A DNA stretch of 16,309 nucleotides from Verrucomicrobiales bacterium (GTDB lineage: Bacteria; Verrucomicrobiota; Verrucomicrobiia; Verrucomicrobiales; DEV007), in NCBI GenBank assembly GCA_023253615.1, contig JALRFZ010000598.1, positions 1 to 16,309 on the forward strand. Direction: 5' to 3'. A model generated the notes under the pieces. That model was not told the origin of the DNA. It made no database searches and worked only from the letters and a program-made list of their open reading frames with translations. Position 1 is the stretch's first letter; the number at the start of each line of letters is the position of its first letter. Shown piece after piece: positions 1 through 6,657 of this stretch. The position numbers and the translations under genes were made by a program.

Positions 1-834
1 GTTCCGCAGCGTCCCGATGCCTTCGATGGTGATGGCGATTTCGTCGTCGATCTGCAGGGTGAAATCGCTGTCAGGGACGATGCCGGTGCCGGTCATGAGG
101 TAGGCACCGGTGGGGAAGTGGTTGCACTTGAAGAGCCAGCCGGCCAGTTCGTCAAAGCCGCGCTTGATCTGGGAAAGGGTGGTCTCGCCGGAAAAGACTT
201 CCTGCCCTCCGCGCGAGATGGTGATGGAGATCTTCGTCTCGGGCGAGGGAATCGGTCCAACGACGAGGCAGGGACCAAGAGCGCAGGCGCCGGTATAGTT
301 CTTCGCCTGAGGGAGATAGAGCGGGTTTTCCCCCTCGATGGAGCGCGAACTCATGTCGTTGCCGATGGTGTGGCCGAAGACCTTGCCCTCGGCATTGATC
401 GCGAGGGTGAACTCGGGCTCGGGCACGTCCCAGGTGGAGTCGTGTCGGATGCCGACGTGATCGAGCGCACCGCGGACCTTGGCGGCGGTGGACTTGAAGA
501 AGAGTTCGGGACGCGGGGCCTCGTAGACCTTGTCGTAAAAGATGTCGCCGCCCGCGACTTCGGCTTCCTCCATGCGCGCGGTGCGGCTGCGGAAATAGGT
601 GACCCCGGCGGCCCAGACCTCCTGATCGCCGATGGGAGCCTGATAGGGGATTTCGGGATTGAAGGAGATCTCGTCGGAGGCGGCCTCGTAAGCGGCGCTG
701 GCGTAGGCGAAGGGATCGCCGGAGGTGAAGAGTTCGTTGAAGGAAAAGCCGGGCGCGGCATGGCGGACTTGGCCGGGGGCATCGGTCGATTCGATGAAAA
801 TGGCGGAGGCGGTTTTGAAGATGCGGAGAGACAT
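1..834 (-). CDS. Fumarylacetoacetate hydrolase family protein, 2-keto-3-deoxy sugar acid dehydratase-like (3' end outside window)
   Basis: The reading frame starts at ATG 834 and stays open to base 1 (278 codons), so the C-terminus is missing. Residues from about 75 onward match the FAH fold: GVTYFRSR near 77-84, a metal-binding Glu-Pro-Glu (E139, E141) and D160 in GNDMSSRSIEGENPLYLPQA. The SRSIEGENPLYLPQAK stretch is typical of the subgroup containing archaeal 2-dehydro-3-deoxy-D-arabinonate dehydratase, rather than mammalian fumarylacetoacetase. Family members bind Mg2+ or Mn2+ and hydrolyse, hydrate or dehydrate 2-keto acids in the cytoplasm. The substrate here is inferred only as a 2-keto-3-deoxy sugar acid. 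There is no signal peptide and no clear Shine-Dalgarno (a G run lies about 20 nt upstream). It is transcribed divergently from the peptidase gene at 951. Confidence 0.85.
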   Translation of the reverse strand, partial: MSLRIFKTASAIFIESTDAPGQVRHAAPGFSFNELFTSGDPFAYASAAYEAASDEISFNPEIPYQAPIGDQEVWAAGVTYFRSRTARMEEAEVAGGDIFYDKVYEAPRPELFFKSTAAKVRGALDHVGIRHDSTWDVPEPEFTLAINAEGKVFGHTIGNDMSSRSIEGENPLYLPQAKNYTGACALGPCLVVGPIPSPETKISITISRGGQEVFSGETTLSQIKRGFDELAGWLFKCNHFPTGAYLMTGTGIVPDSDFTLQIDDEIAITIEGIGTLRN

Positions 835-950
835 GGGGCGACGATAACGAAAATCCCCCGCCGTGCCAGCCTCAAAGTAGCAGCGGCGTCCCGCCGCTTC
901 TGCTATCGATCCTTGCGATGTTCCTCCCACCGCGATAGCGTCCCCCCTGC
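835..950. promoter_or_regulatory. Divergent intergenic region with a GC-rich inverted repeat
   Basis: This 116-bp spacer separates two divergent genes and must hold both promoters, but I cannot pick convincing -35/-10 boxes. It contains an imperfect hairpin at 878-905. Confidence 0.4.
878..905. repeat. REP-like inverted repeat
   Basis: TAGCAG-CGGCG (878-888) pairs with CGCCG-(CTT)-CTGCTA (892-905) around a 3-nt loop, leaving a 3-nt bulge. It resembles the short GC hairpins that recur between genes in many bacterial genomes. Only one copy is in the window, so repetitiveness is inferred. Confidence 0.4.
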
Positions 951-1676
951 GTGAAACGACCTCTCCCCATCACCGCCGTCATCGGTATGCTACTCGCGTC
1001 ACCTCCCGCGCTGCAGGCGCAGAAGGCCGCGGTCGTTTCGATCGAGGCGGCGGATCTGGTGGAGTATGAAACGGCGGCGGAGCCGGTGAAAAAGCTGATC
1101 GAGATCTCGCTCGATCTCACCCGCAGGAAACTGGGCTACCGCTTCGGCTCGAATTCGCCGGAGAAGAAAGGCATGGACTGCTCGGGCACGGTGCAGCACG
1201 CGCTGACGATGTTTGGATTCCAAGGGGTGCCTCGCTCGTCGTGGGATTTCTACACCTGGGCGGAGAAGGCGGGAGTGCTGAAGCCGACACCGGGTGTGAC
1301 CTCGACGGACGATCCGGTCTTCGCCGAACTGAAGCCGGGCGACCTGCTTTTTTGGGAGGGGACCTACGAAACGGGCGATCGCGATCCGCCGATCTCGCAC
1401 GTGATGATTTACCTGGGCACGCTGAAGGCGGATGGGGAAGGGGTGATGTTCGGCGCGAGCAGCGGACGCCGCTACCGCGGCAAAACGATCCACGGGGTGA
1501 GCGTCTTCGACTGGGAGGTGCCGGAGGAGGGGAGCGAATCGAAGTTCGTCGGCTACGCGCGAATCCCGGGAGTCGCGGCGGAGGAGACGCCCGACCCGAC
1601 ACCGAAAGGAGAGTCTAATCTTTTAAAATCTTTACTTGATCAATTATTTAAGAAAAGCGAAGCTTCCGGACCATGA
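951..1676 (+). CDS. Exported NlpC/P60 family cysteine peptidase
   Basis: This 241-residue protein has a GTG start and a signal peptide (residues 1-24, cleavage likely after LQAQ). The NlpC/P60 domain covers about 50-210. It includes the catalytic Cys in MDCSGT (C77) and the catalytic His in PISHVMIYLG (H150), plus the usual KPGDLLFW strand (128-135). Such enzymes cleave peptide stems of peptidoglycan, commonly between D-Glu and a diamino acid, in the periplasm. An internal ATG at 987 would leave a very short signal peptide, so GTG 951 is preferred despite no visible Shine-Dalgarno. The last 20 codons are strikingly AT-rich. The stop overlaps the next start as ATGA (1673-1676), which implies translational coupling with the lipoprotein. 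Confidence 0.85.
   Translation: MKRPLPITAVIGMLLASPPALQAQKAAVVSIEAADLVEYETAAEPVKKLIEISLDLTRRKLGYRFGSNSPEKKGMDCSGTVQHALTMFGFQGVPRSSWDFYTWAEKAGVLKPTPGVTSTDDPVFAELKPGDLLFWEGTYETGDRDPPISHVMIYLGTLKADGEGVMFGASSGRRYRGKTIHGVSVFDWEVPEEGSESKFVGYARIPGVAAEETPDPTPKGESNLLKSLLDQLFKKSEASGP
1615..1665 (+). promoter_or_regulatory. AT-rich segment inside the 3' end of the peptidase gene, possible promoter of the lipoprotein gene
   Basis: The stretch is dominated by A and T (for example TTTTAAAATCTTTAC) in a window that is otherwise GC-rich. It ends a few bases before the lipoprotein ATG. It is read through as coding sequence, but its composition suits a promoter. No -10/-35 pair is clear enough to assign. Confidence 0.3.
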
Positions 1677-1969
1677 AGTCCCATACCCTCATCGCTCTGT
1701 TCTTTGCCGCGTCCTTCGCTTTCGTTGGATGCACTCCCACTCAAAAAGGTGCTGCCGGTGGTGCCGCCATCGGCGCCGGTGTCGGCGCTCTCGTCGCCGG
1801 AGACGGCAACCGTGGCACCGGTGCCCTCATCGGCGGTGCCGTGGGTGGTCTCGGTGGTGCCGCGGTCGGCTCGGCCAACGAGAAGAAGCAGCAACAGCAG
1901 TACTACGGACCCCAGCCGCAGCCCGGCTACGGTCCCGCTCCCCAGCCCGGCTACGGCCCGCGCTACTGA
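1673..1969 (+). CDS. Glycine-zipper lipoprotein
   Basis: This 98-residue protein has a lipoprotein signal peptide ending in FAFVGC, with the lipidated Cys at position 20. A glycine-zipper region (about 26-67, GAAGGAAIGAGVGALVAG and GGAVGGLGGAAVG) resembles the Gly-zipper motif of small envelope lipoproteins such as the OsmB/SlyB-type group. A KKQQQQ stretch follows, then a Pro/Gly/Tyr/Gln tail with two copies of QPGYGP. It probably sits in the outer membrane, where glycine zippers can promote oligomerisation; its precise role is unknown. It overlaps the upstream peptidase by four bases, and an AT-rich stretch just before its start may also carry its own promoter. Confidence 0.8.
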   Translation: MKSHTLIALFFAASFAFVGCTPTQKGAAGGAAIGAGVGALVAGDGNRGTGALIGGAVGGLGGAAVGSANEKKQQQQYYGPQPQPGYGPAPQPGYGPRY

Positions 1970-1970
1970 T

Positions 1971-1996
1971 CCCCGCCCTCTGCCGGGGAGGTTTTT
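1971..1996 (+). terminator. Possible first hairpin terminator after the lipoprotein gene
   Basis: CCCCG (1971-1975) can pair with CGGGG (1984-1988), followed by AGG and five T. The stem is short and overlaps an alternative pairing of CGGGG with CCCCG at 2002-2006 around a GTTTTTAAAAAC palindrome. Confidence 0.35.
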
Positions 1997-2014
1997 AAAA
2001 ACCCCGATTTCCAA

Positions 2015-2048
2015 GACCGGATCCTGTCTCAGCGGGATCCGGTTTTTT
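2015..2048 (+). terminator. Rho-independent terminator of the peptidase-lipoprotein unit
   Basis: CCGGATCC (2017-2024) pairs perfectly with GGATCCGG (2035-2042) around a 10-nt loop and is followed by TTTTTT (2043-2048). Read on the minus strand the hairpin lacks a T run, so it mainly serves the plus-strand genes. Confidence 0.75.
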
Positions 2049-2057
2049 GTGGCCCGT

Positions 2058-2870
2058 TCAGAAACGTTTGGTGAAGCCGCCGAAGACGCCGAGGTCCTCG
2101 GCGGCATCGTTCAGCCCGAGTTGCACGCCGGTGTCGAAGACGAGATCGTCGGTGATACTGAAGGTCGCACCGCCGGAAAAGTAGGCTTCGTAGTCGCCGG
2201 GACCGGCGACGCCGACATACTCGGTGAAAAGTCCGAGCCGGTCGGTGATATCAAAACCGAGCACGGCGGAGTGGACGAATTCGAGGTCGTAATCGTCGAT
2301 GCCGTCGTGGACGGCGTCGAATTCCGCCATGAGACCGAGTCCGACGCCATCGGTCAGGTCGGTGGAAAAGGGCAGGATGAGACCACCCTCGACCTCTCCA
2401 TTGCTGATCGCGGTGTCGGTGGGGATTTTCACGAAGGGGAACAGGGCGAAAGCAGTCTTGCCACCGTCATTGCCCCAGACGTTGTATTTCAGGCGCAGGG
2501 TGACATCGCTGAAACCCTCGGCTCCGGCCTCCTCCCAGGTATAGGCGTCGAAGACGGTCTGGAGATCGATGCGGTCGGTGAGGCCGACTTTGAGATTCGT
2601 GGCCATCACCGTGTAGGTATCGTCGCCACCGTCGCGACGCCAGTCGAAGTAACTGGCCTCGACGACCCAGGCTCCGGCGTCGACGGTGATGGGGCTCTCG
2701 GTGGTATCGGGACGGTCGGGCGAGAGTTCGCGCCATTCGGCGCGCGGCGTGGGATTGAAGAGGGTATGAGGCCCGACCGAAGAGGGTTCGATGGCCCGGG
2801 TTTCCCCGGCATCGGCGATGGCGGAAAGAAGGGGGGCGAGGAAGGGTGCGAGGGCGAGACGGTGTTTCAT
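2058..2870 (-). CDS. Outer-membrane beta-barrel protein, transporter / phenol MetA-pathway-like family
   Basis: This 270-residue protein has an N-terminal signal peptide (about 1-22, ending ADA). The mature part starts with RAEWRELSPDRPDTTESP, the hallmark opening of the PF13557-type barrel family usually annotated only as transporter. Alternating short beta strands follow, and the protein ends in Phe (GGFTKRF), the usual outer-membrane assembly signal. The start is fixed by an ATGA overlap (2867-2870) with the stop of the upstream permease gene, so it is the last gene of the metal-transporter operon. Inference: it forms the outer-membrane entry channel for the metal imported by the ABC system. 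The frame stays open further upstream, but that part is antisense-free shadow of the permease and lacks a signal peptide. Confidence 0.8.
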   Translation of the reverse strand: MKHRLALAPFLAPLLSAIADAGETRAIEPSSVGPHTLFNPTPRAEWRELSPDRPDTTESPITVDAGAWVVEASYFDWRRDGGDDTYTVMATNLKVGLTDRIDLQTVFDAYTWEEAGAEGFSDVTLRLKYNVWGNDGGKTAFALFPFVKIPTDTAISNGEVEGGLILPFSTDLTDGVGLGLMAEFDAVHDGIDDYDLEFVHSAVLGFDITDRLGLFTEYVGVAGPGDYEAYFSGGATFSITDDLVFDTGVQLGLNDAAEDLGVFGGFTKRF

Positions 2871-3802
2871 GCGATGTCGGTGTTTGTGTTGGAAAGGGGA
2901 ACGATCGGGGCCGGCGCGGTGCGGAAGCGGCGCATGACGATGCCCTGATCGGGGCTGAAGAGCCAGGCAAGGAGGAAGATGAGACCGGAGGCGAGCGCGA
3001 TCATGCCGGAGGAAGTGGTGCTTTCGAATCCGAACCAGCCGGGCACGACGAGGGCGCCGAGATGTCCGGTGATGGCGGCGAGGACGGCGGCTCCTGCGGC
3101 GATGAGGAGCATGGGCAAAAGACGATGGGTGAGGAGAAGCGCGGTCGCCGGCGGCACGATGAGCATGGCGATGACGATGATGCTGCCGACGGATTCGAAG
3201 GCGGCGACGGTGGTGACCGCGACGAGGGTCATGAGGAGGTAATGGAGAAACTGCGAGGAGTATCCGAGGGTGTCGGCGAGATCGGGATCGAAGGAGCTGA
3301 GCTTGAATTCCTTGTAGAACAGGGTGAGGACGAGGAGATTCGCGAGGAGGACGCCGCCATTGACGAGGGCGGCGCGGGGGATCTCGAAGCCGCCGAGGGC
3401 GACGGTATCGAGAGGAGTGAGCTCGATCGCCCCGTAGAGGACGCATCCTGGATCAAGGTCGACATGATCGGCGGCCCGGCGGATGAGGAGGAGCCCGATC
3501 GCGAAGAGGGTGGTGAAGACGATCCCCATGGCGGCCCCGCGGTCGACATTGCCGAAGCGCATGATCCACTGGGTGAAGAGCGCGGTGAGGAGTCCGGCGA
3601 GGGCGGCCCCGAGGAACATGGGCACACTCGCCCGAGTCCCGGTGATAAGAAAGGCGATGGCGAGCCCGGGGAGAACGGCATGGCTGATGGCGTCGCCCAT
3701 CATGCTCATCTTGCGGAGCACGAGGAAACAACCGGGCAAAGCGCAGGCCACGGCGCAGAGCATGCCGACGATGACGATCCAGGTGTCGAAGGAGGTCCAC
3801 AT
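2867..3802 (-). CDS. Metal ABC transporter permease (ABC-3 family, MntB/ZnuB/YtgD type)
   Basis: This 311-residue integral membrane protein has about eight hydrophobic helices. ABC-3 family signatures include LRKMSMMGDAISHAVLPG (about 30-47) and the ESVGSIIVIAMLIVPPATA segment (about 201-219). With the other permease it should form the inner-membrane channel for Zn2+, Mn2+ or Fe2+. The start ATG (3800-3802) fits the usual N-terminus of the family. However, it lies 1-2 nt from an array of 7-bp repeats belonging to the inserted element, and no Shine-Dalgarno is visible upstream. In comparable operons the two permease genes are adjacent or overlapping; here they are about 600 bp apart. The stop overlaps the start of the beta-barrel gene (ATGA). 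Confidence 0.9.
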   Translation of the reverse strand: MWTSFDTWIVIVGMLCAVACALPGCFLVLRKMSMMGDAISHAVLPGLAIAFLITGTRASVPMFLGAALAGLLTALFTQWIMRFGNVDRGAAMGIVFTTLFAIGLLLIRRAADHVDLDPGCVLYGAIELTPLDTVALGGFEIPRAALVNGGVLLANLLVLTLFYKEFKLSSFDPDLADTLGYSSQFLHYLLMTLVAVTTVAAFESVGSIIVIAMLIVPPATALLLTHRLLPMLLIAAGAAVLAAITGHLGALVVPGWFGFESTTSSGMIALASGLIFLLAWLFSPDQGIVMRRFRTAPAPIVPLSNTNTDIA

Positions 3803-3803
3803 T

Positions 3804-3828
3804 TCGGTAATCGGTAATCGGTGATCGG
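3804..3828. repeat. 7-bp tandem repeats, left edge of inserted unit
   Basis: About 3.5 head-to-tail copies of TCGGTAA/TCGGTGA sit between the permease start codon and the left inverted repeat. Confidence 0.8.
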
Positions 3829-3860
3829 AATACGCGAAGCGGATAGACGTAGCGTAGTCA
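3819..3860 (+). repeat. Left inverted-repeat arm of inserted unit
   Basis: These 42 bases, including GGAATACGCGAAGCGGATAG, match the reverse complement of 4391-4437 except for five extra bases (GAGCG) in the right copy. Confidence 0.9.
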
Positions 3861-3876
3861 ATTCGGAGGTCGGTGA

Positions 3877-4341
3877 TCAGTAGGGGGACGTCGGGAATGA
3901 AAAGAACTCGGAGAGCTCATCAATCTCGCGGACCATGCTCGATTGGCTGGGTGGGCAATCGCCGCAAAAACGATCGGACAGTGAAATCATCTTCCCGATC
4001 ATCGCGCCGATATCCTTGCACCGGGTTCCGTAGTCGCAGACGACGTCCCTTCCCAAATATCCCGCATCAAGAGCGACGATCAGCCAATGCTGGGTTTCGT
4101 TCTGCTCTCCATCGGCATCGGTGAGTTTGCTCACGAAGTGCTTCTCGTATCGTCGCTTCGCCCAAGCTTCGGCGATCTGTGCGCCAACGGATCGCGAAGA
4201 ACGTCGAATCTGATTGGTAAGTGAATATTTCTCGTCGTCCGGAAACGATTTGCTCGCCTCGAAGATCGCCTTCGCCAGTTCCCGGGACATTTTCCAAGTC
4301 ACCAACTCCGTAAAATGTCTCGCATAAGGTTTCTTCTCCAT
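3877..4341 (-). CDS. Four-helix-bundle protein (23S rRNA intervening-sequence protein family)
   Basis: This 154-residue soluble protein belongs to the family with PF05635/TIGR02436-type members. It shows the N-terminal ELVTWKMSRELAKAI helix, the KSFPDDEKYSLTNQIRRSS turn and helix, and the SVGAQIAEAWAKRR segment that aligns with the family motif (S)IPANIAEGxGR. Relatives are encoded in 23S rRNA intervening sequences of Leptospira and Coxiella, and a distant relative (Avd) is the accessory protein of diversity-generating retroelements. Its biochemical role is not established. ATG 4341 matches the usual family N-terminus; a GTG at 4371 would add ten residues but lies inside the 7-bp repeat array. 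Neither start has a strong Shine-Dalgarno. The gene sits alone between long inverted repeats and is co-directional with the operon it interrupts. Confidence 0.85.
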   Translation of the reverse strand: MEKKPYARHFTELVTWKMSRELAKAIFEASKSFPDDEKYSLTNQIRRSSRSVGAQIAEAWAKRRYEKHFVSKLTDADGEQNETQHWLIVALDAGYLGRDVVCDYGTRCKDIGAMIGKMISLSDRFCGDCPPSQSSMVREIDELSEFFSFPTSPY

Positions 4342-4364
4342 ATCAACACTGTCTATCAAGTTTC

Positions 4365-4385
4365 TGTTCACTGTTCACTGTTCAC
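4365..4385. repeat. 7-bp tandem repeats, right edge of inserted unit
   Basis: Three perfect copies of TGTTCAC (4365-4371, 4372-4378, 4379-4385) lie just inside the right inverted repeat. Confidence 0.85.
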
Positions 4386-4390
4386 CGATT

Positions 4391-4437
4391 TGACTACGCT
4401 ACGCTCCGTCTATCCGCTTCGCGTATTCCGATCACCG
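4391..4437 (-). repeat. Right inverted-repeat arm of inserted unit
   Basis: This is the reverse complement of 3819-3860 with a 5-bp insertion that doubles the AGCGT motif. It contains the TAG stop (4410-4412, minus strand) of the permease-repressor fusion. Confidence 0.9.
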
Positions 4438-5759
4438 GTCGAATGCGGACTCGGCGGCACGCGCTGATCGGGGAGGGTGCCTCCGAGTTTCGCCTCGAGT
4501 TCGCGGACGAGTTCGGCGCCGAGGATGTGCTCGACCATGTCGGCATCGCGATCGACATGGCTGGGGGCGACGTCGGCGTATTGGATGAGGTAGGTTTCCC
4601 AGAGCCGGTGATTCCGGGTGACGCGGGCGGCTTCGCCGAAGCCCGGTTCGGAAAGGCGGAGACGTCCGGGCGGCGCGGGCTCGAGATGATCCTCGCGCCG
4701 GGCGACGCGGAGGATCTGACGCAAGTGCCGCGGTGTCCAGGAGCGCTTCGGGAGGAGAGCCTCGTAGGGGAAAGAGCGATTCGCGACGGGAGCGTCACCG
4801 GCTTGATCCTCGAGGATCTCGTAAGCAGCGCGGAGAAAGTGTTGGCGATCCTCCTTCCGGCGGAGGGCGGCCTGATTGAGGATCCGGGGCAGGACTCCGC
4901 GGACGGGGGCGAAGAGCATGCTGACGAGGAACAAGGCGGCGGCGACTAGGACGATGACGGCACCCGCGGGCAGCCGCGGGGTGAGGGCGCTGAGGGACGC
5001 GCCAAGCCAGCCGCTCACGCCTCCGATGACGGCCGAAATGAGGAGCATGGGGAGGAGCCGGTCGGTCCAGAACCGAGCCGCCGTCGGCGGGGTGATGAGG
5101 AAGGCGATCACGAGGATGAGCCCCACGGACTGGAGACCGATCACGGTGACGGCGGTGACGAGACCTAACAAAAGCACATCAAGGAAGAGGGTGGGCCATC
5201 CCTGCGCGGCGGCGTAGCCATCATCGAAGCAAAGGACGAGGAACTCCTTGAGAAAGATCAGGCAGACGAGCGAAGCGGCTCCGGCGACGAGGGCGATGAG
5301 GAGAAAATCGCTCATCACGACGGAGGCGGCTTTTCCGTAGATGAAGGATTCGAGACCGGCCGCGTTCGGCAGATCCTGCACCATGCGCAGGCTGGCGACG
5401 CCGACGCCGAAGAAGACGGAGAGCACGAAACCCATGGCGACGTCGTCGCGGAGCCGGGTGGTGTTCCGGATGATGAGCATCGTGGCGATGCCCGCGACGC
5501 CGGAAAGGGTCGCGCCGAGCAGAAGGGCCGGAAGCGATTTGCCTTCTCCCCCGAGGGCCACCATCACGCCGAAGGCGATGGCGATGCCGGGCAGGGTGGC
5601 GTGGGAGAGGGCGTCGCCCATGAGGGAGCGCTTCCGCAGGAGAAGGAAAGATCCGACGAGTCCGGCGGCGATGCCGAGCAGGGTCGTGCTGAGAACGACG
5701 AGGCGCGTGTTGTAATTCTGCAACAACAGCACTTCGAGGATTTCGGAGAGACCGGGCAT
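4410..5759 (-). CDS. Metal ABC transporter permease fused to a DtxR/MntR-like repressor domain (YtgC-YtgR type)
   Basis: This protein has 449 residues. Residues 1-290 are an ABC-3 permease with LRKRSLMGDALSHATLPG (41-58) and QSVGLILVIAFLITPPTAA (210-228). Residues of about 300-430 form a cytoplasmic DtxR/MntR-like region: a winged-helix-like stretch, then a dimerisation/metal domain whose H384, D407, E410 and H411 align with MntR H77, E99, E102 and H103. The same fusion is known in Chlamydia, where YtgC-YtgR is processed to release the iron-responsive YtgR repressor. By analogy this domain may sense metal near the transporter or be released as a regulator; processing here is untested. ATG 5759 lies 2 nt after the ATPase stop, implying coupling. 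The last eight or so codons and the TAG stop come from the inserted inverted repeat, so the native C-terminus has been replaced. Confidence 0.88.
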   Translation of the reverse strand: MPGLSEILEVLLLQNYNTRLVVLSTTLLGIAAGLVGSFLLLRKRSLMGDALSHATLPGIAIAFGVMVALGGEGKSLPALLLGATLSGVAGIATMLIIRNTTRLRDDVAMGFVLSVFFGVGVASLRMVQDLPNAAGLESFIYGKAASVVMSDFLLIALVAGAASLVCLIFLKEFLVLCFDDGYAAAQGWPTLFLDVLLLGLVTAVTVIGLQSVGLILVIAFLITPPTAARFWTDRLLPMLLISAVIGGVSGWLGASLSALTPRLPAGAVIVLVAAALFLVSMLFAPVRGVLPRILNQAALRRKEDRQHFLRAAYEILEDQAGDAPVANRSFPYEALLPKRSWTPRHLRQILRVARREDHLEPAPPGRLRLSEPGFGEAARVTRNHRLWETYLIQYADVAPSHVDRDADMVEHILGAELVRELEAKLGGTLPDQRVPPSPHSTGDRNTRSG

Positions 5760-5761
5760 GG

Positions 5762-6592
5762 TCAGCGCGGGGTGGAGCGCAGGGCTTCGGCGGCTTTTTC
5801 GAGAAGACTGAGTTTGCCTCCGTAGGTCTTCTGCAGGTTGTCGCGGGTGAAGGTCTCGGCGGTGGGACCGGCGGCGACGACGCGCATGTTGATGAGGACG
5901 ATCCAGTCGAAATAAGAGGTGACGGTGGCGAGATCGTGATGGACGACGAGGCAGGTTTTGCCCTCGCCGGAGAGGCGGCGGAGAAGGTCGACGATGGCCT
6001 GCTCGGTGGCGGCATCGACGGCGGCGAAAGGTTCGTCCATCAGGTAGAGATCGGCATCCTGCATGAGGGCGCGGGCGAGGAAGACGCGCTGCTGCTGGCC
6101 GCCGGAGAGCTGGCTGATCTGGCGGTGGGCGAGGTGGGCGATGCCGACTTGGTCGAGCGCCTCCATCGCCCGTTTCGTCTCGGCGGCATTGACGCGGCGG
6201 AACCAGCCGAGCCGCCGGTAGGCGCCCATCGCGACGACGTCGAGGGCGTTCACGGGGAAATCCCAATCGACGCTCTCGCGCTGGGGCACGTAGGCGACGC
6301 GGTGGCGGGCCTTTCGGTAAGGAACTCCGTAAATGTGCGCCCAGCCGGAGGTGCGGGGGACGAGATCGAGGCAGGCTTTGAGGAGGGTGCTTTTACCGGC
6401 TCCGTTCGGACCGACGATGCCGACGAGCTTGCCTTCGGGAATGTTCAGCTCGATGTCCCAGAGCACGGGCTTGCGCTGGTAGGCGACGGTGAGGTCGTGG
6501 ATCGCGAGCGGCACCTCGGGCGGGTGCTCGGGCCGGGGTTCGGTGTTCCTGGCAGGGAAGACGCCCTGTCCGCTGAGGGATTCGGTATGCAT
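5762..6592 (-). CDS. Metal ABC transporter ATP-binding protein (MntA/ZnuC/YtgB type)
   Basis: This 276-residue cytoplasmic ATPase has all core motifs: Walker A GPNGAGKST (61-69), Q-loop glutamine in YVPQRESVDWDFPV (Q104), signature LSGGQQQR (162-169), Walker B LYLMDEP (182-188) and the H-loop in VVHHD (H219). The VDWDFPV stretch after the Q-loop is characteristic of Mn/Zn/Fe importers of the MntA/TroB/YtgB group. An N-terminal extension of about 25 residues precedes the first strand (IHDLTVAY), so the start could be slightly internal, but ATG 6592 is the only upstream Met. It powers import through the two permeases encoded downstream. It is separated from the binding-protein gene by GC-rich hairpins that may reduce its expression relative to the binding protein. 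Confidence 0.95.
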   Translation of the reverse strand: MHTESLSGQGVFPARNTEPRPEHPPEVPLAIHDLTVAYQRKPVLWDIELNIPEGKLVGIVGPNGAGKSTLLKACLDLVPRTSGWAHIYGVPYRKARHRVAYVPQRESVDWDFPVNALDVVAMGAYRRLGWFRRVNAAETKRAMEALDQVGIAHLAHRQISQLSGGQQQRVFLARALMQDADLYLMDEPFAAVDAATEQAIVDLLRRLSGEGKTCLVVHHDLATVTSYFDWIVLINMRVVAAGPTAETFTRDNLQKTYGGKLSLLEKAAEALRSTPR

Positions 6593-6596
6593 GGCA

Positions 6597-6657
6597 GCGC
6601 GGGTCGAGCCCGCGGTAAAAGTGAGGGCGGGCGTAGCCCGCAGTAAAAAGTGGGAAG
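6597..6657. repeat. Two tandem REP-like hairpins between binding-protein and ATPase genes
   Basis: CGCGGG-tcgag-CCCGCG (6598-6614) and GCGGGC-gta-GCCCGC (6627-6641) are each followed by a related GTAAAAGTGAGG / GTAAAAAGTGGG tail, giving two diverged repeats of about 29 bp. A further AAGGTAAAAGGTAAAAGG run follows. They lie in the operon mRNA and can act like the malE-malF REP hairpins that stabilise the upstream message. Confidence 0.6.

Larger units (their letters stand above)
3803..4437 (-). mobile_element. Inserted inverted-repeat unit carrying a four-helix-bundle gene (23S intervening-sequence-like)
   Basis: The unit lies exactly between two permease genes of one operon. Its ends are long inverted repeats (3819-3860 and 4391-4437), bordered by 7-bp tandem repeats, and its only gene is a 23S-rRNA-IVP-type four-helix-bundle protein read in the operon direction. 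No transposase is present. The stop codon of the upstream permease fusion (4410-4412) lies inside the right repeat. In RNA the repeats would pair into a stem of about 42 bp enclosing the gene, as in 23S rRNA intervening sequences. Calling it mobile is an inference from its placement and boundaries. Confidence 0.6.

Noticed and set aside
118..954. 278-codon plus-strand open frame opposite the FAH-family gene
   Set aside because: The minus strand reads a conserved enzyme with its metal ligands through the whole region.
2871..3446. Upstream extension of the beta-barrel frame into the permease gene
   Set aside because: The extension is an Arg/His/Pro-rich out-of-frame reading of the permease; the signal peptide begins at 2870.
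2846..3817. 323-codon plus-strand open frame opposite the second permease
   Set aside because: Glu/Gly/Asp-rich mirror of a membrane protein; the minus strand has permease motifs and operon overlaps.
3804..4385. Tandem repeats considered as a CRISPR array
   Set aside because: Units are 7 bp, head to tail without spacers, and flank a gene; no cas genes are present.
5760..6266. Upstream extension of the permease-repressor frame into the ATPase gene
   Set aside because: It is an out-of-frame reading of the ATPase; ATG 5759 starts a normal ABC-3 permease N-terminus.
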